Below are positions 45,901 to 56,081 of a DNA stretch of 61,956 nucleotides, piece by piece. The stretch is taken from contig MKVZ01000012.1 of the NCBI GenBank assembly GCA_001898995.1, positions 1 to 61,956 on the forward strand, in the 5' to 3' direction. The DNA is from Rhizobiales bacterium 63-22. GTDB taxonomy: Bacteria > Pseudomonadota > Alphaproteobacteria > Rhizobiales > Rhizobiaceae. The notes under the pieces were generated by a model. That model did no database searches. It worked only from the letters and a program-made list of their open reading frames with translations, and was not told the DNA's origin. The stretch's first letter is position 1; every line of letters starts with the position of its first letter. A program made the translations under genes and the position numbers.

Positions 45901-47646
45901 GCTTCCTTCGCCTTCGATCAGACGACCAGCGGCACCTATGCCGGCGTGCTCTCCGGCACCGGCAGTTTCGTCAAGACGGGCAGCGGAAATGTCCTGCTGA
46001 CCGGTGACAGTTCCGCTTTTGGCGGAACGACCTCGGTTTCCGGCGGCACGCTGAACGCCGGACAAAGCGGATCGGGCGCGCTCGGCGGAACGGTCAATGT
46101 CCTGTCAGGCGCTTCGCTCGGCGGCACCGGCAACCTCGGCTCACCGGGCTCGGTCGTCACCATCGCCGCCGGTGGCGTTCACGCGCCGGGCGCTTCCCAA
46201 GCCGTCCTGGGCGATTACGTCAATCACGGCACCCTCCAGATCGAGGCGAGTCCGACGGCGGCCAACAGGATCGTTGTCGCCGGGGGCGTCGACATCACCG
46301 GCGCGACGCTCGATCTGGTGCTGTCGCCCACCAATGCGGCAAGCTGGAACGTCTTCAACGGCCCTTTCACCATCATCGACAAGCAGAGCGCCGGGACCGT
46401 AACCGGAACCTTCGGCACGGTAACGCAGAACCTGCTCTTTCTCGATGCGCAACTCGCCTACGATGGTGGCGACGGCAACGACGTGACGCTGAAGATGGTT
46501 CGCAACGACCTGGACTTCGCCAGCGTCGGGCAGACCCGCAACCAGATCGCGACCGGCGCCGCAATCGATACGCTCGGCAGCAGCAACGTGCTCTGGCGCT
46601 CGATCGCGTTGACCAGCAATCCGGATATCGTGCGCAAGAGCTTCGATGCGCTTTCAGGCGAGATCCACGCTTCGGCCAGGACCGCGCTGATCGACGACAG
46701 CCGCTTCGTGCGCGACGCCATCAATGATCGCATTCGCGCTGCCTTCGCCACGCCGGGCGCCGCCCGTGCACCGGTGCTGTCCTATGGTCCCGGGGAGACA
46801 CCGGTTCTGGTTTCGCCCGACTATGCCGGCCCGGTGTTCTGGAGCTACGGCTTCGGATCATGGGGCTCGATCGGCAGCGACGGCAACGCGGCGGCTCTCA
46901 AGCACTCGACCGGCGGACTGCTGTTCGGCATGGACGGTCTTGCCGGCGACTGGCGTCTCGGCTTCATGGCCGGCTATAGCCATTCCCGCTTCAGCGCGAG
47001 CGATCGCTTCTCGTCAGGCGACAGCGACAACTATCATGTCGGGGTCTATGGCGGCACCGAATGGGGCAATCTCGCCTTCCGCTCGGGTCTTGCCTATACA
47101 TGGCACCAACTCGACATAAGGCGCTCAGTCGCCATTCCCGGTTTCAGCGACAGCCCGACCGCCAAATACAACGGTGGCACCGCGCAAGCCTTCGGTGAGT
47201 TCGGCTACGGCATCAACGCAGGCCCTGCGCGGTTCGAGCCTTTCGCCAACCTCGCTTATGTCAATCTGTATACGGGCGATTTCGCCGAACACGGTGGCGC
47301 GGCCGCGCTGACCGGTCGGGGCGATACCACCGGGGTTACCTTCACCACATTGGGAGCACGCGCGGAAACCGGTTTCTCGCTTTGGGGCACCACAGGGACG
47401 TTGCGCGGAATGCTCGGCTGGCGTCATGCCTTTGGCGATACCGTTCCAACCGCAACGCAGGCATTCTCGGGGTCGAGCGGCTTTACCATCGCCGGCGTGC
47501 CGATCGCCAGGGACAGCGCCGTTGTCGAGGCCGGGCTGGACCTCAACCTCTCGCCGTCGGCTACGCTCGGTCTTTCCTACACAGGCCAACTCGCCTCCGG
47601 TGCACATGATCACGGTTTCAAGGCAAACCTCGCGATCAGGTTTTGA
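43000..47646 (+). CDS. large autotransporter adhesin with autotransporter-associated repeats
   Basis: 1548 residues from GTG 43000; ATG 43009 is equally possible. An extended signal region precedes a hydrophobic core and ARAQS cleavage site (near 62). The passenger is Gly/Thr/Ser-rich beta-helix repeat: pieces such as [13 protein letters not shown] and [12 protein letters not shown], then AT-type motifs ([35 protein letters not shown]). The last roughly 280 residues form the outer-membrane barrel and end in LAIRF with the terminal phenylalanine. Acts at the cell surface, probably in adhesion or biofilm. Codon use is very GC-rich. Confidence 0.93.
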   Translation: MTGMGSGADAFIEIVRRRRSAWHPTTSGRARRPVAGRYLRSLYFSTALATVLCAGAGPARAQSVTGSGNVYGAVGSTTTPLPTPPLTTWSIPTQDLNVGLTATGTLTIEGGGSVSDNGAYVGNVSTGTVTVSGSGSTWHNSSVVNIGYGGVPAYTGTGTLTIEDGGYVYSGVPGSSNTDTAVSGIIGTFYAGVGTVTVSGTDADGNASTWENAGQLMVGRYGKGTLNIEGGGTVSNADDGYIGVFADSTGTGNGTVTVSGTDGHGHASTWAGSADLYVSVWGTGMLNIEAGGVVSNVDGVIGYGNTGTVTVSGTDGSGNPSAWNSSGDLYVSYYGDGTLTVEDGGLVSNGDGLIGYDNTGTVTVTGTDGSGNASAWNSSGDLYVGYYGDGTLTIANGARASASGIDLAENAGSVGTINIGAAAGEAAVAAGTLDVPTVDFVDGTGTLVFNHTGATTFAAALTSTGSGTHALDHYAGTTTLTGDSSGFQGTTTVYGGTLLVGDESGNGKLGGGVNVGADGTLGGSGTILGAATIDGTLSAGNSPGTLTFANDLTLNATSTSVFELNSPGVVGGTGAAGNDLVVVAGDLTLAGTLSAHVAAAGYYRLFNYGGTLSGSFSGGTLTGTGGFVPVAANNPDIQYGIPNQVNLSVLAAGQTMQFWDGPDTVGNGVVDGGTGTWSAAGTNWTGRPGEANINGTWGGSVGVFAGAAGGAVTVAGTQSFDTLQFSTNGYTLQGGALAIGVAGGSTFNIDSGIFATVASSIGDGAGSALRKTGAGTLVLSGTNGYTGGTSLLGGVLSVSADANLGAAGGGLTFNGGTLANTASFDSSRAVTLDTAGTIDVAAATTLGLDGAIGGSGTLLKQGTGTLVLGGANSYGGGTTVAAGTVVGNAASIRGDLASAGSVIFDQAGNASFGGNIAGYGGIDGTMTKRGAGVLTLGGTSSLDWSIEAGGLVSASDRFSGNAAISSGASFAFDQTTSGTYAGVLSGTGSFVKTGSGNVLLTGDSSAFGGTTSVSGGTLNAGQSGSGALGGTVNVLSGASLGGTGNLGSPGSVVTIAAGGVHAPGASQAVLGDYVNHGTLQIEASPTAANRIVVAGGVDITGATLDLVLSPTNAASWNVFNGPFTIIDKQSAGTVTGTFGTVTQNLLFLDAQLAYDGGDGNDVTLKMVRNDLDFASVGQTRNQIATGAAIDTLGSSNVLWRSIALTSNPDIVRKSFDALSGEIHASARTALIDDSRFVRDAINDRIRAAFATPGAARAPVLSYGPGETPVLVSPDYAGPVFWSYGFGSWGSIGSDGNAAALKHSTGGLLFGMDGLAGDWRLGFMAGYSHSRFSASDRFSSGDSDNYHVGVYGGTEWGNLAFRSGLAYTWHQLDIRRSVAIPGFSDSPTAKYNGGTAQAFGEFGYGINAGPARFEPFANLAYVNLYTGDFAEHGGAAALTGRGDTTGVTFTTLGARAETGFSLWGTTGTLRGMLGWRHAFGDTVPTATQAFSGSSGFTIAGVPIARDSAVVEAGLDLNLSPSATLGLSYTGQLASGAHDHGFKANLAIRF
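43900..44180 (+). repeat. 159-bp tandem repeat inside the autotransporter passenger
   Basis: Copy 1 is 43900-44058 and copy 2 begins at 44059, matching closely for about 120 bp. Each encodes 53 residues of one beta-helix layer (IGYxNTGTVTV, [14 protein letters not shown]). More diverged units lie upstream from 43330. Such in-frame units can vary passenger length. Confidence 0.85.
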
Positions 47647-47648
47647 GC

Positions 47649-47931
47649 ATGACCGGCAAAGCTGATTTCAAGGCGATCACTTCGATCGCCGCCGTATTCT
47701 TCTCCTGCGCCCTGCTGTCCGCCCCTGGCCCTGGCGCAAGCGACCCCATTCTTGCCGGGCGGAGCCTCGTCGCTTCAGGAAACCTATCAGGACTGGCAGG
47801 TCGCCTGCCGGATCGCCAATGGCACCAGATTATGCGCCATATCCCAGCAACAGACACAGCAGAACGGTCAGCGCGTCCTGGCGATCGAACTGGCTGCGCC
47901 ACGCGGGAGCACAGTTTCGATACATCCGTGA
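47649..47931 (+). pseudogene. invasion-associated locus B (IalB) family, frameshifted and truncated
   Basis: ATG 47649 starts a signal peptide (ITSIAAVFFSCALLSAP). One extra G at 47727/47728 shifts the frame; removing it restores SAPALAQA and then GGASSLQETYQDWQVACRI and ISQQQTQQNGQRVLAIEL, the IalB core. A stop at 47929-47931 comes after about 95 residues, short of the usual 170-180. The region from there to 48022 has only a degenerate repeat. Confidence 0.85.
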
Positions 47932-48022
47932 AGACGCCGGACGGCGCATAGTCTCCATGAATCCCACAGGCCTTTGAGCATTTCCAGCAAAAGTGTCTAG
48001 CGGATTGTCTGGCGGAACCGGA

Positions 48023-48721
48023 TCAAGTCCTTGCTTCCTCGAAGGCTTTCCATGCTGCCTCGAAGCGGGCAAAATCGAAACCGGGCGCGCGCGCCGGCTG
48101 CAGGACGATTTGCTCGGTCGACAACAACTGTTCGATCGCCTTCGCCAGATGCGGGATAACCTCCGGTGGGATAACGACCGCGCCGTGGCGATCAGCGTGG
48201 AGGAGGTCGCCGTCGGCGACGGTAAGTCCGAAGACGCTCACAGTCTCACCGAAATCGCGCACATGCACGAAACCGTGACTCGGACCGATCGAGCCGGCAA
48301 TCACCGGGAAGTCATCGGGAATCTCTCCGAGATCGCGCATGACCCCGTTGGTGAGCACGCCGGAAAGGCCGAAGCCTTTATGGACGGCTGCGTTGATTTC
48401 ACCCCAGAACGCGCCAACGGCATTCGGAAAATCGAGATCCTCCACCACCGCCACCGCCGGGCGGGTTCCTTCAGCCATATAGCGATAATAATCCATGCGC
48501 CGCTTTCTGATCACGGCTGGATCTTCGACCGATGGCTTCGCGGCGGCGATACGGGCGGTGCGGGCATAACCGACGGCGGCACCGGCTCCGGGTGCCGAGC
48601 ACAGCACGGTGCCCCGTGTGAACGCATTGAAGCCGCGCTTTCCTTGGGCGACTTCGATCGCATTGCAGACCGTCGGCGTGTCGACTTTGCGCAACAGTCT
48701 CAGAAGAGCTTCATCGATCAT
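48023..48721 (-). CDS. RraA-like / 4-hydroxy-4-methyl-2-oxoglutarate aldolase family protein
   Basis: 232 residues from the ATG overlapping the hydrolase stop (ATGA). The block GVLTNGVMRDLGEIP (near residue 118) corresponds to the metal/substrate segment of RraA-type aldolases (usual form GxVxDGxxRD; here N replaces the first D), and HADRHGAVVIPPEV follows. These enzymes cleave 4-hydroxy-2-oxo acids to pyruvate or decarboxylate oxaloacetate. It is the last gene of the ten-gene operon. Confidence 0.85.
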   Translation of the reverse strand: MIDEALLRLLRKVDTPTVCNAIEVAQGKRGFNAFTRGTVLCSAPGAGAAVGYARTARIAAAKPSVEDPAVIRKRRMDYYRYMAEGTRPAVAVVEDLDFPNAVGAFWGEINAAVHKGFGLSGVLTNGVMRDLGEIPDDFPVIAGSIGPSHGFVHVRDFGETVSVFGLTVADGDLLHADRHGAVVIPPEVIPHLAKAIEQLLSTEQIVLQPARAPGFDFARFEAAWKAFEEART

Positions 48722-49413
48722 GGTGTCTCCATCCAGCGCCTGAGCGCTTCGTTCGTGATATCGGGTTGTTCGAGCGTCGGCAGGTGTCCTGCCTGTGGGA
48801 TTATCTCCAGATGGGAGCCAGCGATCATGTCGTGCATTAACCGATGCCGTTCGGGAGGGCACAGCACGTCGTTTGCGCCGCACAGCACGAGCGCCGGAAT
48901 TTTCGCACGGCGCAGCGTTTCGCTCTGATCGGGCCGGGCCTGAAGCGCTCGCGATTGACGAATGAAGATATCGGCGCCCGTGTCCAGCGCCATCTGTATG
49001 CACAGATGAAGGATCCTTCGCTTCTGCGGCCCGTCGACCACGTAACGCGGTGTCATCTCATCGCGCATCACTTGCAGCAGCCGTCCCTCTCGTGCTGCTA
49101 TAATCTGGGGCTCACGCGCATCTTTCACCTCCTGCCTCTCGGCAAGCGGATTCGTGTCGAGAAGTGCGATCCGCTCGACCCTCTCGGGCATCTGCCGCAA
49201 GACTTCCATGGCGACGATGCCGCCCATGGAAAGGCCAGCCAGGGCGAAACGTGGTGGCGCTTTCATGAGAAGATCAGCGGCAAGTCCGTCGATCGTATCG
49301 CAGGCTCCGATCGATGCGATGTGGATTGCGCGCTCGTGAGAAAACGCAGCGATCTGCGGTGTGAACAGGCGTGCATCGCACATCATGCCGGGGACAAAAA
49401 CGAGTGGCGTCAC
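48718..49413 (-). CDS. alpha/beta-fold hydrolase
   Basis: 231 residues from a GTG start overlapping the stop of the 63-residue gene. The nucleophile elbow GLSMGG (near residue 60), an acid in CGANDVLCPP and a histidine in PQAGHLPTLEQP complete the triad. It resembles 3-oxoadipate enol-lactonase-like esterases. Within the operon it probably opens a lactone or ester made by the dehydrogenases. Confidence 0.88.
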   Translation of the reverse strand: MTPLVFVPGMMCDARLFTPQIAAFSHERAIHIASIGACDTIDGLAADLLMKAPPRFALAGLSMGGIVAMEVLRQMPERVERIALLDTNPLAERQEVKDAREPQIIAAREGRLLQVMRDEMTPRYVVDGPQKRRILHLCIQMALDTGADIFIRQSRALQARPDQSETLRRAKIPALVLCGANDVLCPPERHRLMHDMIAGSHLEIIPQAGHLPTLEQPDITNEALRRWMETP

Positions 49414-49601
49414 AGCACATCGCCAATAATACGTACATCCTTACGCAACGCGTTATTCCCGGCACAGTCGATAGTGATATCGACTGTGCCGAAGCCGGCG
49501 AACGTATCCAGGCCGTAATCCACCCCCGCAAGTTCTGATGTTTCAGTCAGAGCGGGGGTAGAACGCGTGATGCGCTCGGTCGCAAGCCGTGGTCGTCTCA
49601 T
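49410..49601 (-). CDS. 63-residue protein of unknown function, coupled on both sides
   Basis: The ATG overlaps the cupin stop (ATGA) and the stop overlaps the hydrolase GTG (GTGA), so it is set precisely into the operon. Sequence MRRPRLATERITRSTPALTE followed by a segment ending IDCAGNNALRKDVRIIGDVL shows no known domain, signal or membrane span. It may be a real small subunit or the remainder of a larger gene shortened by deletion. Confidence 0.5.
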   Translation of the reverse strand: MRRPRLATERITRSTPALTETSELAGVDYGLDTFAGFGTVDITIDCAGNNALRKDVRIIGDVL

Positions 49602-50569
49602 GCTGCGTCCTTCCAGGTGGCACCGGCCGGGTCGTCGGTGTTGGTGACCCTGTAGAGGCTCGCCTCACCGGTCATCGCGGGCGCAAGGCTGTGCACGAGG
49701 CCTGGCGGAACGGCGCAGGTATCGCCGGGCGCCAACGTCTTTTCTCCATCGGCCCACGAGAGCTTCCAGTGTCCGCGCATCGTCATCAGGATTTCATGGC
49801 GATCGGTTTTGTAAGGCGTTTCGGGGATGGAACCGCGGGTCAGGAACTCGACTTCGAAACCGGGCCGGTCCTTCAGAAGGGCGTCTGTGCCGATTACCCT
49901 GGCGGGAGCATGCTGGGCGAGAGACATGAGATCCCAGTAGCGGGCGACATAGTATGGAACGACGTCCTGCGGCGGTATCTCCGGAAAGGCCTTGAGTTCT
50001 TCCTCGGTCAGCAGAGGCATCGGGCGGATGCCTTCCGGCAGCTTCTGACCTTTCTTGCTATCGTAGAGCTTGCCGTTCTCACCCAGAACGAGGCCGTGGT
50101 CGCGGGCATCCTCGATCACCTGTGGCGCCCAGATGACGCCGCCGCCCGCATCGTCCCCGCCGAGTATCGCCATGATCATTCCGTAGTCGGTGCCGATGTT
50201 TTCGAAGCCGCGGAATATCCCGGTTGGAATGTCGAAGATATCGCCCTCTTCGAGCACCACCTCGCCGGCCGTGCCATGACGGCCCCAGAAGAACCGCCAG
50301 CGGCCCTTGAGAACGAAGAACACTTCCGCCGTGCGGTGCGAATGCAGCGAGTTGCGGCATTTGGGCGGTTGGCCGGCCGCGCCGATGTTGAAACCCGGCG
50401 TTTCCTTGATGTGGACGTGCTGGTCCGGGCTTTCGGAAACGCCGCCGCCGATGATCGTGAAGTTTTCCTTCTGGTTCGAGCCCGGTGTGTGCGCATCGAT
50501 GAAGGCGGTGCGGCATGGCTTCAGGTCGCCGTAGCGGACAATGCGTGCTTCCATTTCGTCAGGGGTCAT
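49598..50569 (-). CDS. double-cupin domain protein
   Basis: 323 residues with two cupin barrels. The first has LHSHRTAEVFFVLKGRWRFF (metal-binding His-x-His and Glu) and EGDIFDIPTGIFRGFEN; the second has DRHEILMTMRGHWKLSW and PGDTCAVPPGLVHSL. Bicupins include dioxygenases and sugar/keto-acid isomerases. Only the first barrel shows the full metal set. Its job in the pathway is undetermined. Confidence 0.85.
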   Translation of the reverse strand: MTPDEMEARIVRYGDLKPCRTAFIDAHTPGSNQKENFTIIGGGVSESPDQHVHIKETPGFNIGAAGQPPKCRNSLHSHRTAEVFFVLKGRWRFFWGRHGTAGEVVLEEGDIFDIPTGIFRGFENIGTDYGMIMAILGGDDAGGGVIWAPQVIEDARDHGLVLGENGKLYDSKKGQKLPEGIRPMPLLTEEELKAFPEIPPQDVVPYYVARYWDLMSLAQHAPARVIGTDALLKDRPGFEVEFLTRGSIPETPYKTDRHEILMTMRGHWKLSWADGEKTLAPGDTCAVPPGLVHSLAPAMTGEASLYRVTNTDDPAGATWKDAA

Positions 50570-50692
50570 TTCAGATATCCCATCTTGAGTTCAGTTCGCG
50601 TTCAAATGGCGGCTCATCGAAAATGCGGGGCCGGCTCGCATATGCGGAAGCCGCGGCGATACTCCCGATTTCGGATTGCGGGCCTGAGTCGT

Positions 50693-51718
50693 TCATTCGT
50701 CTGGACCTTTCGCTTTTCTGGCCGAGCCGCGCACGACCAGGGGCGCATCGATGGCCACATGGCGGGGCGTCGTCGTCGGATTCTCGATCCGTTCGAGAAG
50801 CATGCGAACCGTCTCCGCAACCATTTGGTTGGCCGCCTGGCGAACCGTGGTCAGGTTGTAGGAAGGCCAGGCCGCCGGCGGTACGTCGTCATAGCCGACA
50901 ACCGAGACGTCCTCGGGCACCCGCAGTTTGAGCTCGAAGCGCAGCACGTCCATCACCGCGAACGCCATGTGGTCGTTGGCGACGAAAATCGCATCAATGT
51001 CCGGGCGCTGCTTCATGATGGCGCGGGCCGCTCCGGCGGCCTCTCCGAAATCGAAATTGCCGACGCCGCGTGCCGCCGGCAGCAGACCCGCCTCCTCAAG
51101 ACCGGCGCGGAAGCCCGCTTCACGATCGCGCTGTGTCGCCGCACCCTCCCAGCCGGCGATATACGCGATGCGGCGATGACCTGCCGCGAGAAGGAATTCG
51201 GCGACCTTTCGTCCGCCGGCGAAATTGTCCGATGTGACGGCCGATAACCGTTCGTCATCCTGTTTTCGGTTGAACAGAACGACTGGAATTCCGGCCTGCT
51301 GGCAACGCGAAGCGAGATCCGAAGAGACGCCGACGGACGCCATGATGATTCCGTCGACCTGATAGTCCAGGATTTCCTGGAGGACGTCATCGACATTGGG
51401 GGTTGCTTGCCCGGCCATGAAGACCAGCACGTGATAGCCTTGGGCCTGCAAGGCGTTCGACAGCTTCTCCAGAGCCTCCGGATAGAAATAGTTCTCCAGA
51501 TAGGCAATCACGAGACCGATGATCTTGCTTTTGCCGGTGATCAGCGAGCGGGCGAGCACGTTGGGCCGATAGCCGAGCGCGGCTGCCGCGCGGCGTACTT
51601 TCTCCGCTGTCTTCTTCGATACCGACGTACCGGGCGTGAAGACGCGGGAAACTGCCGACTGGCTGACACCGGCCAGTTTCGCGACGTCCAGGGAGGTGAT
51701 CTTATCGTTCGCCATCAC
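50693..51718 (-). CDS. LacI-family transcriptional regulator inside the operon
   Basis: 341-342 residues (GTG 51718 or the next codon, ATG 51715). Helix-turn-helix SLDVAKLAGVSQSAVSRVF at 9-27 and hinge YRPNVLARSLITGKSK. The gene overlaps the SDR stop, so it is expressed with the genes it probably controls, giving autoregulation. The two palindromes at 56907 and 57117 have the central CG expected for this family and are its likely sites. Confidence 0.94.
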   Translation of the reverse strand: MMANDKITSLDVAKLAGVSQSAVSRVFTPGTSVSKKTAEKVRRAAAALGYRPNVLARSLITGKSKIIGLVIAYLENYFYPEALEKLSNALQAQGYHVLVFMAGQATPNVDDVLQEILDYQVDGIIMASVGVSSDLASRCQQAGIPVVLFNRKQDDERLSAVTSDNFAGGRKVAEFLLAAGHRRIAYIAGWEGAATQRDREAGFRAGLEEAGLLPAARGVGNFDFGEAAGAARAIMKQRPDIDAIFVANDHMAFAVMDVLRFELKLRVPEDVSVVGYDDVPPAAWPSYNLTTVRQAANQMVAETVRMLLERIENPTTTPRHVAIDAPLVVRGSARKAKGPDE

Positions 51719-52482
51719 TCTGCCGTCCAGCCGCCGTCAACGATCACATGCGTGCCCGTCACCAGTTTCGATGCGTCCGATGCAAGATAGGTTAGAGCTC
51801 CCATGATGTCCTCGATCTCCCCGATACGGCCCAGCTTGATCTTGTCTGCAATCCAGCGTACGCGCTCGGGATCGGCGAAAGTCGCTTGCGTCAGTGGTGT
51901 GCGGATGAATGTCGGACAGATCGTGTTCACACGAATTCCATGCGGTCCCCATTCGATCGCCATCGCCTTCGTGAAACCCTCGACGGCGTGCTTGGTCGCA
52001 CAATAGACGGCACGATCGGCACCGCCGACATGGCCCATCTGCGACGAGATATTGATCAGCGAGCCCGGCTTCCCGGCTGCGAGCAGGCCCTTCGCCACGG
52101 CCTGCGTGACGAAGTACGCACCGCGGATATTGACCGCTGCAACGGTATCGAAGTCCTCAGGCGTCGTCTGCACGGCCGGCGTATGGCGCGCCGATCCCGC
52201 GCTGTTGACGAGAACGTCAAAGGGACCATGTCGGGCGACCGCCGCCGCCGTCGCCGCCACGTCACAGATGTCGAGAACGACAGGTTCGGCGTCGAACCCT
52301 TCGGCGTTGATCGCAGCCACAGCGTCCTGCAATCGGTCCGGGCCGCGTGCTGCCATGACGACATGCGCGCCGGCTTCGGCCAACGCGAAAGCGCAGCCCA
52401 CGCCGATGCCCGACGAAGCTCCCGTCACGAGTGCGCGTTTCCCGTCAAGCCGGAAGGATGGGGTGCGCGGCCGGTAAGTCAT
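51715..52482 (-). CDS. SDR-family NAD(P)-dependent oxidoreductase
   Basis: 255 residues from the ATG overlapping the HisD-like gene stop (ATGA); 40 codons of upstream open frame are shadow. [10 protein letters not shown] cofactor loop, NSAGSA, catalytic NISSQMG serine and [10 protein letters not shown] tyrosine-lysine, ending [12 protein letters not shown]. Likely works on the same carbon skeleton as the HisD-like dehydrogenase before it. Confidence 0.93.
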   Translation of the reverse strand: MTYRPRTPSFRLDGKRALVTGASSGIGVGCAFALAEAGAHVVMAARGPDRLQDAVAAINAEGFDAEPVVLDICDVAATAAAVARHGPFDVLVNSAGSARHTPAVQTTPEDFDTVAAVNIRGAYFVTQAVAKGLLAAGKPGSLINISSQMGHVGGADRAVYCATKHAVEGFTKAMAIEWGPHGIRVNTICPTFIRTPLTQATFADPERVRWIADKIKLGRIGEIEDIMGALTYLASDASKLVTGTHVIVDGGWTAE

Positions 52483-53813
52483 GTCGGCACCCTGACCCCG
52501 GCATCGGGCGCACCCTCGCCATAGGGGACATCGATCCCGCCGTAGCGGCGAACACGCAGATTGCACTGCTCGGCATGGCCGACAAAACCTTCCAGCATAC
52601 AAAGCCGTGACCCATAAGCGCCAATATAGGCGGCGGCCTCGTCGGTGAGCACTTTCTGGTAACTATGCGTTTTCAGGAACTTGCCAACCCAGAGCCCGCC
52701 CGTGTAGCGCCCGGCTTTCCTGGTCGGCAGGGTATGATTGGTGCCGATCACCTTGTCGCCGTTGGCAACGTTGGTGCGGGGACCGAGGAAGAGCGCGCCG
52801 TAGGATTGCATATTCTCCAGGAACCAGTCGTCACGATCGGTCATGACCTGAACATGCTCAGAGGCGATCTCGTTGGCGATGTCGAGCATCTCGTCATAAC
52901 TGTCGCAGACGATCACCTCGCCGTAATCGCGCCATGAAACCGATGCGGTCCCGGCGGTCGGCAGTATTCCGAGCAGCCGGTCGATCTCCGCCAGCGTCGC
53001 CTGCGCGAGCCTGCGCGAATTCGTCACCAGCACCGCGGGCGAATTGTAGCCGTGCTCGGCCTGGCCGAGCAGATCGGTGGCGCACATCTCGGCGTCGACC
53101 GTCTCGTCCGCGATCACCATCGTCTCGGTCGGCCCGGCGAAGAGGTCGATGCCGACACGCCCGAAGAGCTGGCGCTTGGCTTCGGCGACGAAGGCATTGC
53201 CCGGACCGACAAGCATATCGACGGGATCGATCGTCTCGGTGCCGAGCGCCATGGCGCCGATTGCCTGAATGCCGCCGAGAACGTAGATCTCATGCGCACC
53301 GCCGAGGTGCATCGCAGTGACGACGGCCGGGTTCGGCGCTCCCTTAAACGGCGGCGTGGCCGCGATGATCCGCGGCACGCCGGCGACCGAGGCGGTCGCC
53401 ACCGACATGTGGGCGGAGGCGACCATAGGGAACTTTCCGCCCGGCACATAACAGCCGACCGATTGCACCGGGATGTTCTTATGACCGAGCACGACGCCCG
53501 GCATGATCTCGATTTCGACGTCCTTCATCGAGTCGCGCTGGACCTGCGCGAAATTCCGCACCTGCGCCTGGGCAAACTTGATGTCGGCCATGTCGCGCGC
53601 CGAGACTTGGTTCATCAAGGCCTCGATCTCGCCCTTATCGAGCCGGAAGGACGGCGGCGAAAACCCGTCAAATTTCTCTGACAATTCACGCACGGCAACG
53701 TCACCGCGCGCTTCTATATCGGCGAGCGTCTGCTCGACGACGCCACGCACCCTGGCATCGTCCTCGGACCGTTCATTTTCCGGCTTGCCGCGTTTCAGGT
53801 ATTCGATCGTCAT
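52479..53813 (-). CDS. histidinol dehydrogenase-family enzyme, sulfopropanediol dehydrogenase (HpsN)-like
   Basis: 444 residues from ATG 53813 ([18 protein letters not shown]). Family blocks: [72 protein letters not shown] and the zinc-ligand region near the end ([20 protein letters not shown]). No histidine biosynthesis genes surround it, so it is a catabolic paralogue; HpsN oxidises 2,3-dihydroxypropane-1-sulfonate to sulfolactate in two steps. The sulfonate assignment is only a possibility. Confidence 0.88.
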   Translation of the reverse strand: MTIEYLKRGKPENERSEDDARVRGVVEQTLADIEARGDVAVRELSEKFDGFSPPSFRLDKGEIEALMNQVSARDMADIKFAQAQVRNFAQVQRDSMKDVEIEIMPGVVLGHKNIPVQSVGCYVPGGKFPMVASAHMSVATASVAGVPRIIAATPPFKGAPNPAVVTAMHLGGAHEIYVLGGIQAIGAMALGTETIDPVDMLVGPGNAFVAEAKRQLFGRVGIDLFAGPTETMVIADETVDAEMCATDLLGQAEHGYNSPAVLVTNSRRLAQATLAEIDRLLGILPTAGTASVSWRDYGEVIVCDSYDEMLDIANEIASEHVQVMTDRDDWFLENMQSYGALFLGPRTNVANGDKVIGTNHTLPTRKAGRYTGGLWVGKFLKTHSYQKVLTDEAAAYIGAYGSRLCMLEGFVGHAEQCNLRVRRYGGIDVPYGEGAPDAGVRVPT

Positions 53814-54027
53814 ATGTCGGGTCCTGTGTTTGTTTCTCGAAGCGCTGCCTGGGACAAGATTCCGGCGGCAGCCCCTTTCTTCCATCATGACCGCTTAATG
53901 TTCACGCGTTGCCGTTTGAGATGCGAGAGAGCGGCGATTTCCATTTTGCCGATAATCGCGCCGTTGCCGGCTTTCCATCAGGTGGCAGCAATGCCGCGAA
54001 AAGCACCGCCGCCGAGGTCGACTGTGT

Positions 54028-55014
54028 TTATTTGCTCGGACAGGAAGATCGGTAGAGATATTTCTCCACTTCGGCTGAGTTGATATTGCCGGGTGTCGCG
54101 ACGACGAAGGGCGTAGCCATTTCGCGCTCGACGGTCTTGCCGTCGAGGGCGTCCACTGCGGCTTGCAGGCCGAGCTGGCCGAGCTTGTAAGGATACTGGA
54201 CCACATCGGCATCGACGATTCCCTGGCCGATGTCCTTGACGATCGGGTCCGACGTATCAAAGCCCACGAGTTTGATCTTACCCGTCCTGCCGGCCTCGCG
54301 AATGCCCGTTGCAGCACCTTCCGTATTGTTCGTCGTGACCGTGAAAATGCCGTTCAGGTCCGGATGGGCGGCGGCGGTCGAACTGACGATGGATGCAGCC
54401 TTTGCCGTCTGGTTGTGCGAGTACTGCACACCGAGATATTTGATCTTGGGGTACTTCTTGATCTCCTGTGCAAACCCGTCGAGGCGTTGTCCGGTGACGC
54501 CGCCGCTCGGAAAGTGCGTAAGAGCCATTACGGTCCCTTTCTCGCCGATCAGCTTCGCCAGTTGGTCGGCGGCGATGGCGCCTCCCTTGGCATTGTTCGA
54601 CTGGATGTTCGTGACGGCCAGGCTTTTTTCCTTCGGATCGCCGTCAATCATGACGATCTTGATGCCTGCCGCCTTGGCCTGCGTCAGGGACGGTATGAGC
54701 GCGACCGGATCATCGACCGAAATCATGATTGCGTCCGGCCGGGAGGCGATCGCAGCGTCCAGTACCTGCGTCTGCATGGCGGGGTCATATTGCTGCGGCC
54801 CGGTCGTCGAGAACGCCACATTGAGCTTTCTCGCCTCGGCCTGCGCGCCGCAGGCGACCGTGATATAGAACGGATTGCCGGTCACGCCCTGAATATAGGT
54901 GACCTTGTAGGGCGACGAGCCTGCGGCGAGCGCCGGCCCGGCGGCGACCATGGCCAGGGCCAGGGCCATTCCCCCCAGCAGCGCGTTGCCGTTCTTCAGC
55001 ATTGTGCAAACCAT
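54028..55014 (-). CDS. ribose-type ABC transporter substrate-binding protein
   Basis: 328 residues from ATG 55014, preceded by GGGAGA. Signal peptide LLGGMALALAMVAAGPALAA, then a type 1 binding fold: VTYIQGVTGNPFYITVACG, DAIMISVDDPVALIPSLTQA and KLVGFDTSDPIVKDIGQG. A 214-bp gap separates it from the HisD-like gene; no terminator was evident. It probably captures a sugar-like or polyol-like solute. Confidence 0.93.
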   Translation of the reverse strand: MVCTMLKNGNALLGGMALALAMVAAGPALAAGSSPYKVTYIQGVTGNPFYITVACGAQAEARKLNVAFSTTGPQQYDPAMQTQVLDAAIASRPDAIMISVDDPVALIPSLTQAKAAGIKIVMIDGDPKEKSLAVTNIQSNNAKGGAIAADQLAKLIGEKGTVMALTHFPSGGVTGQRLDGFAQEIKKYPKIKYLGVQYSHNQTAKAASIVSSTAAAHPDLNGIFTVTTNNTEGAATGIREAGRTGKIKLVGFDTSDPIVKDIGQGIVDADVVQYPYKLGQLGLQAAVDALDGKTVEREMATPFVVATPGNINSAEVEKYLYRSSCPSK

Positions 55015-55037
55015 GTGATCTCTCCCATTATTCCAGG

Positions 55038-56081
55038 TTAGCCGCGGTCGCGGTTGCGCCGCTTGATCTGATCGAGATAAACGGCACCGATCAGCACGAA
55101 ACCGATCACGACCGCCTGCCAGAAGGGCTGCACGCCCATGATGACGAAGCCATTCTGAAGCACCGACGGAATGAAGACGCCGAATACGGTTCCGATGATC
55201 GAGCCGACGCCGCCGAAGAGGCTTGTGCCGCCGAGGACCACTGCCGTGATCGACTGAAGATTGTCGGTACCGTGACCTTCGATCGTCGTCGTCGCGAAGC
55301 GCGCCAGGGACAGCATCCCGGCAAGCCCCGAGAGCGTGCCGGTAATCGCGTAGAGCATGAACTGATGGCGAACGACATTGATGCCTGCGCGCCGCGCCGC
55401 CTCGGCGTTCGATCCGAGGATATAGGTATGGCGGCCGAAGCGCGTCAGGTGCAGCCAGACTCCTCCTATGACCGTTACAATGGCGGCTATGACCACGATC
55501 CACGGGACGCCGGCGACATTGCTTGTACCGAGACTCATCAGCGTCATCGGGATGCCGCGGACATCGTTACCGTTCGTCAGGAGTTCCGCGAAGCCGAGCG
55601 CGGCCCCCATCGTTCCGAGTGTCGTGATGAGCGGCGGTACGCGCAGCTTCACGATGCACAAACCGTTGAACAGCCCCCAGGCAAGCCCGGCGAGAAGCGC
55701 CACGAGCGTTCCGACGATAACCGTCCAGACATTATCGGTACCGATGGCCGTCATTGTCTGCGCGGCGCAGACGCCGGCAAAGACCAGCACGGAGCCGACG
55801 GAAAGATCCAGGCCGCCGCCGATCATGACGTAGGTCATACCCACCGAGACGACGAGCAGCATCGATGCGTCGAGAAGGATATTGCGCGCGTTGATTGCGC
55901 TCGCGAACGTTCCAGGCGTCATCAACGAGAAGAAGATGACCAGGATCAGGAGGATGACGCCCATATAGGCGGGGGAGGAGTTGAGAAGCCGCCGCATGCG
56001 AAGCTGCGGGTGGCTCCTGCCGCCGTCCTGCGAGGCAGGCGCTGTCGACATCAAACGATCCGGATTGGCGTTTCCGCTCAT
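55038..56081 (-). CDS. ribose-type ABC transporter permease (RbsC family)
   Basis: 347 residues, polytopic. The mid-chain GGGLDLSVGSVLVFAG and late GGTSLFGGVGSIIGTV are the family landmarks. ATG overlaps the ATPase stop (ATGA). The cytosolic N-terminus is hydrophilic for about 35 residues, longer than usual. Confidence 0.93.
   Translation of the reverse strand: MSGNANPDRLMSTAPASQDGGRSHPQLRMRRLLNSSPAYMGVILLILVIFFSLMTPGTFASAINARNILLDASMLLVVSVGMTYVMIGGGLDLSVGSVLVFAGVCAAQTMTAIGTDNVWTVIVGTLVALLAGLAWGLFNGLCIVKLRVPPLITTLGTMGAALGFAELLTNGNDVRGIPMTLMSLGTSNVAGVPWIVVIAAIVTVIGGVWLHLTRFGRHTYILGSNAEAARRAGINVVRHQFMLYAITGTLSGLAGMLSLARFATTTIEGHGTDNLQSITAVVLGGTSLFGGVGSIIGTVFGVFIPSVLQNGFVIMGVQPFWQAVVIGFVLIGAVYLDQIKRRNRDRG

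Noticed and set aside
52479..53813. Biosynthetic histidinol dehydrogenase hisD
   Set aside because: No other his gene is near; it is embedded between a sugar-type transporter and an SDR, and the sequence blocks are of the catabolic HpsN-like kind.
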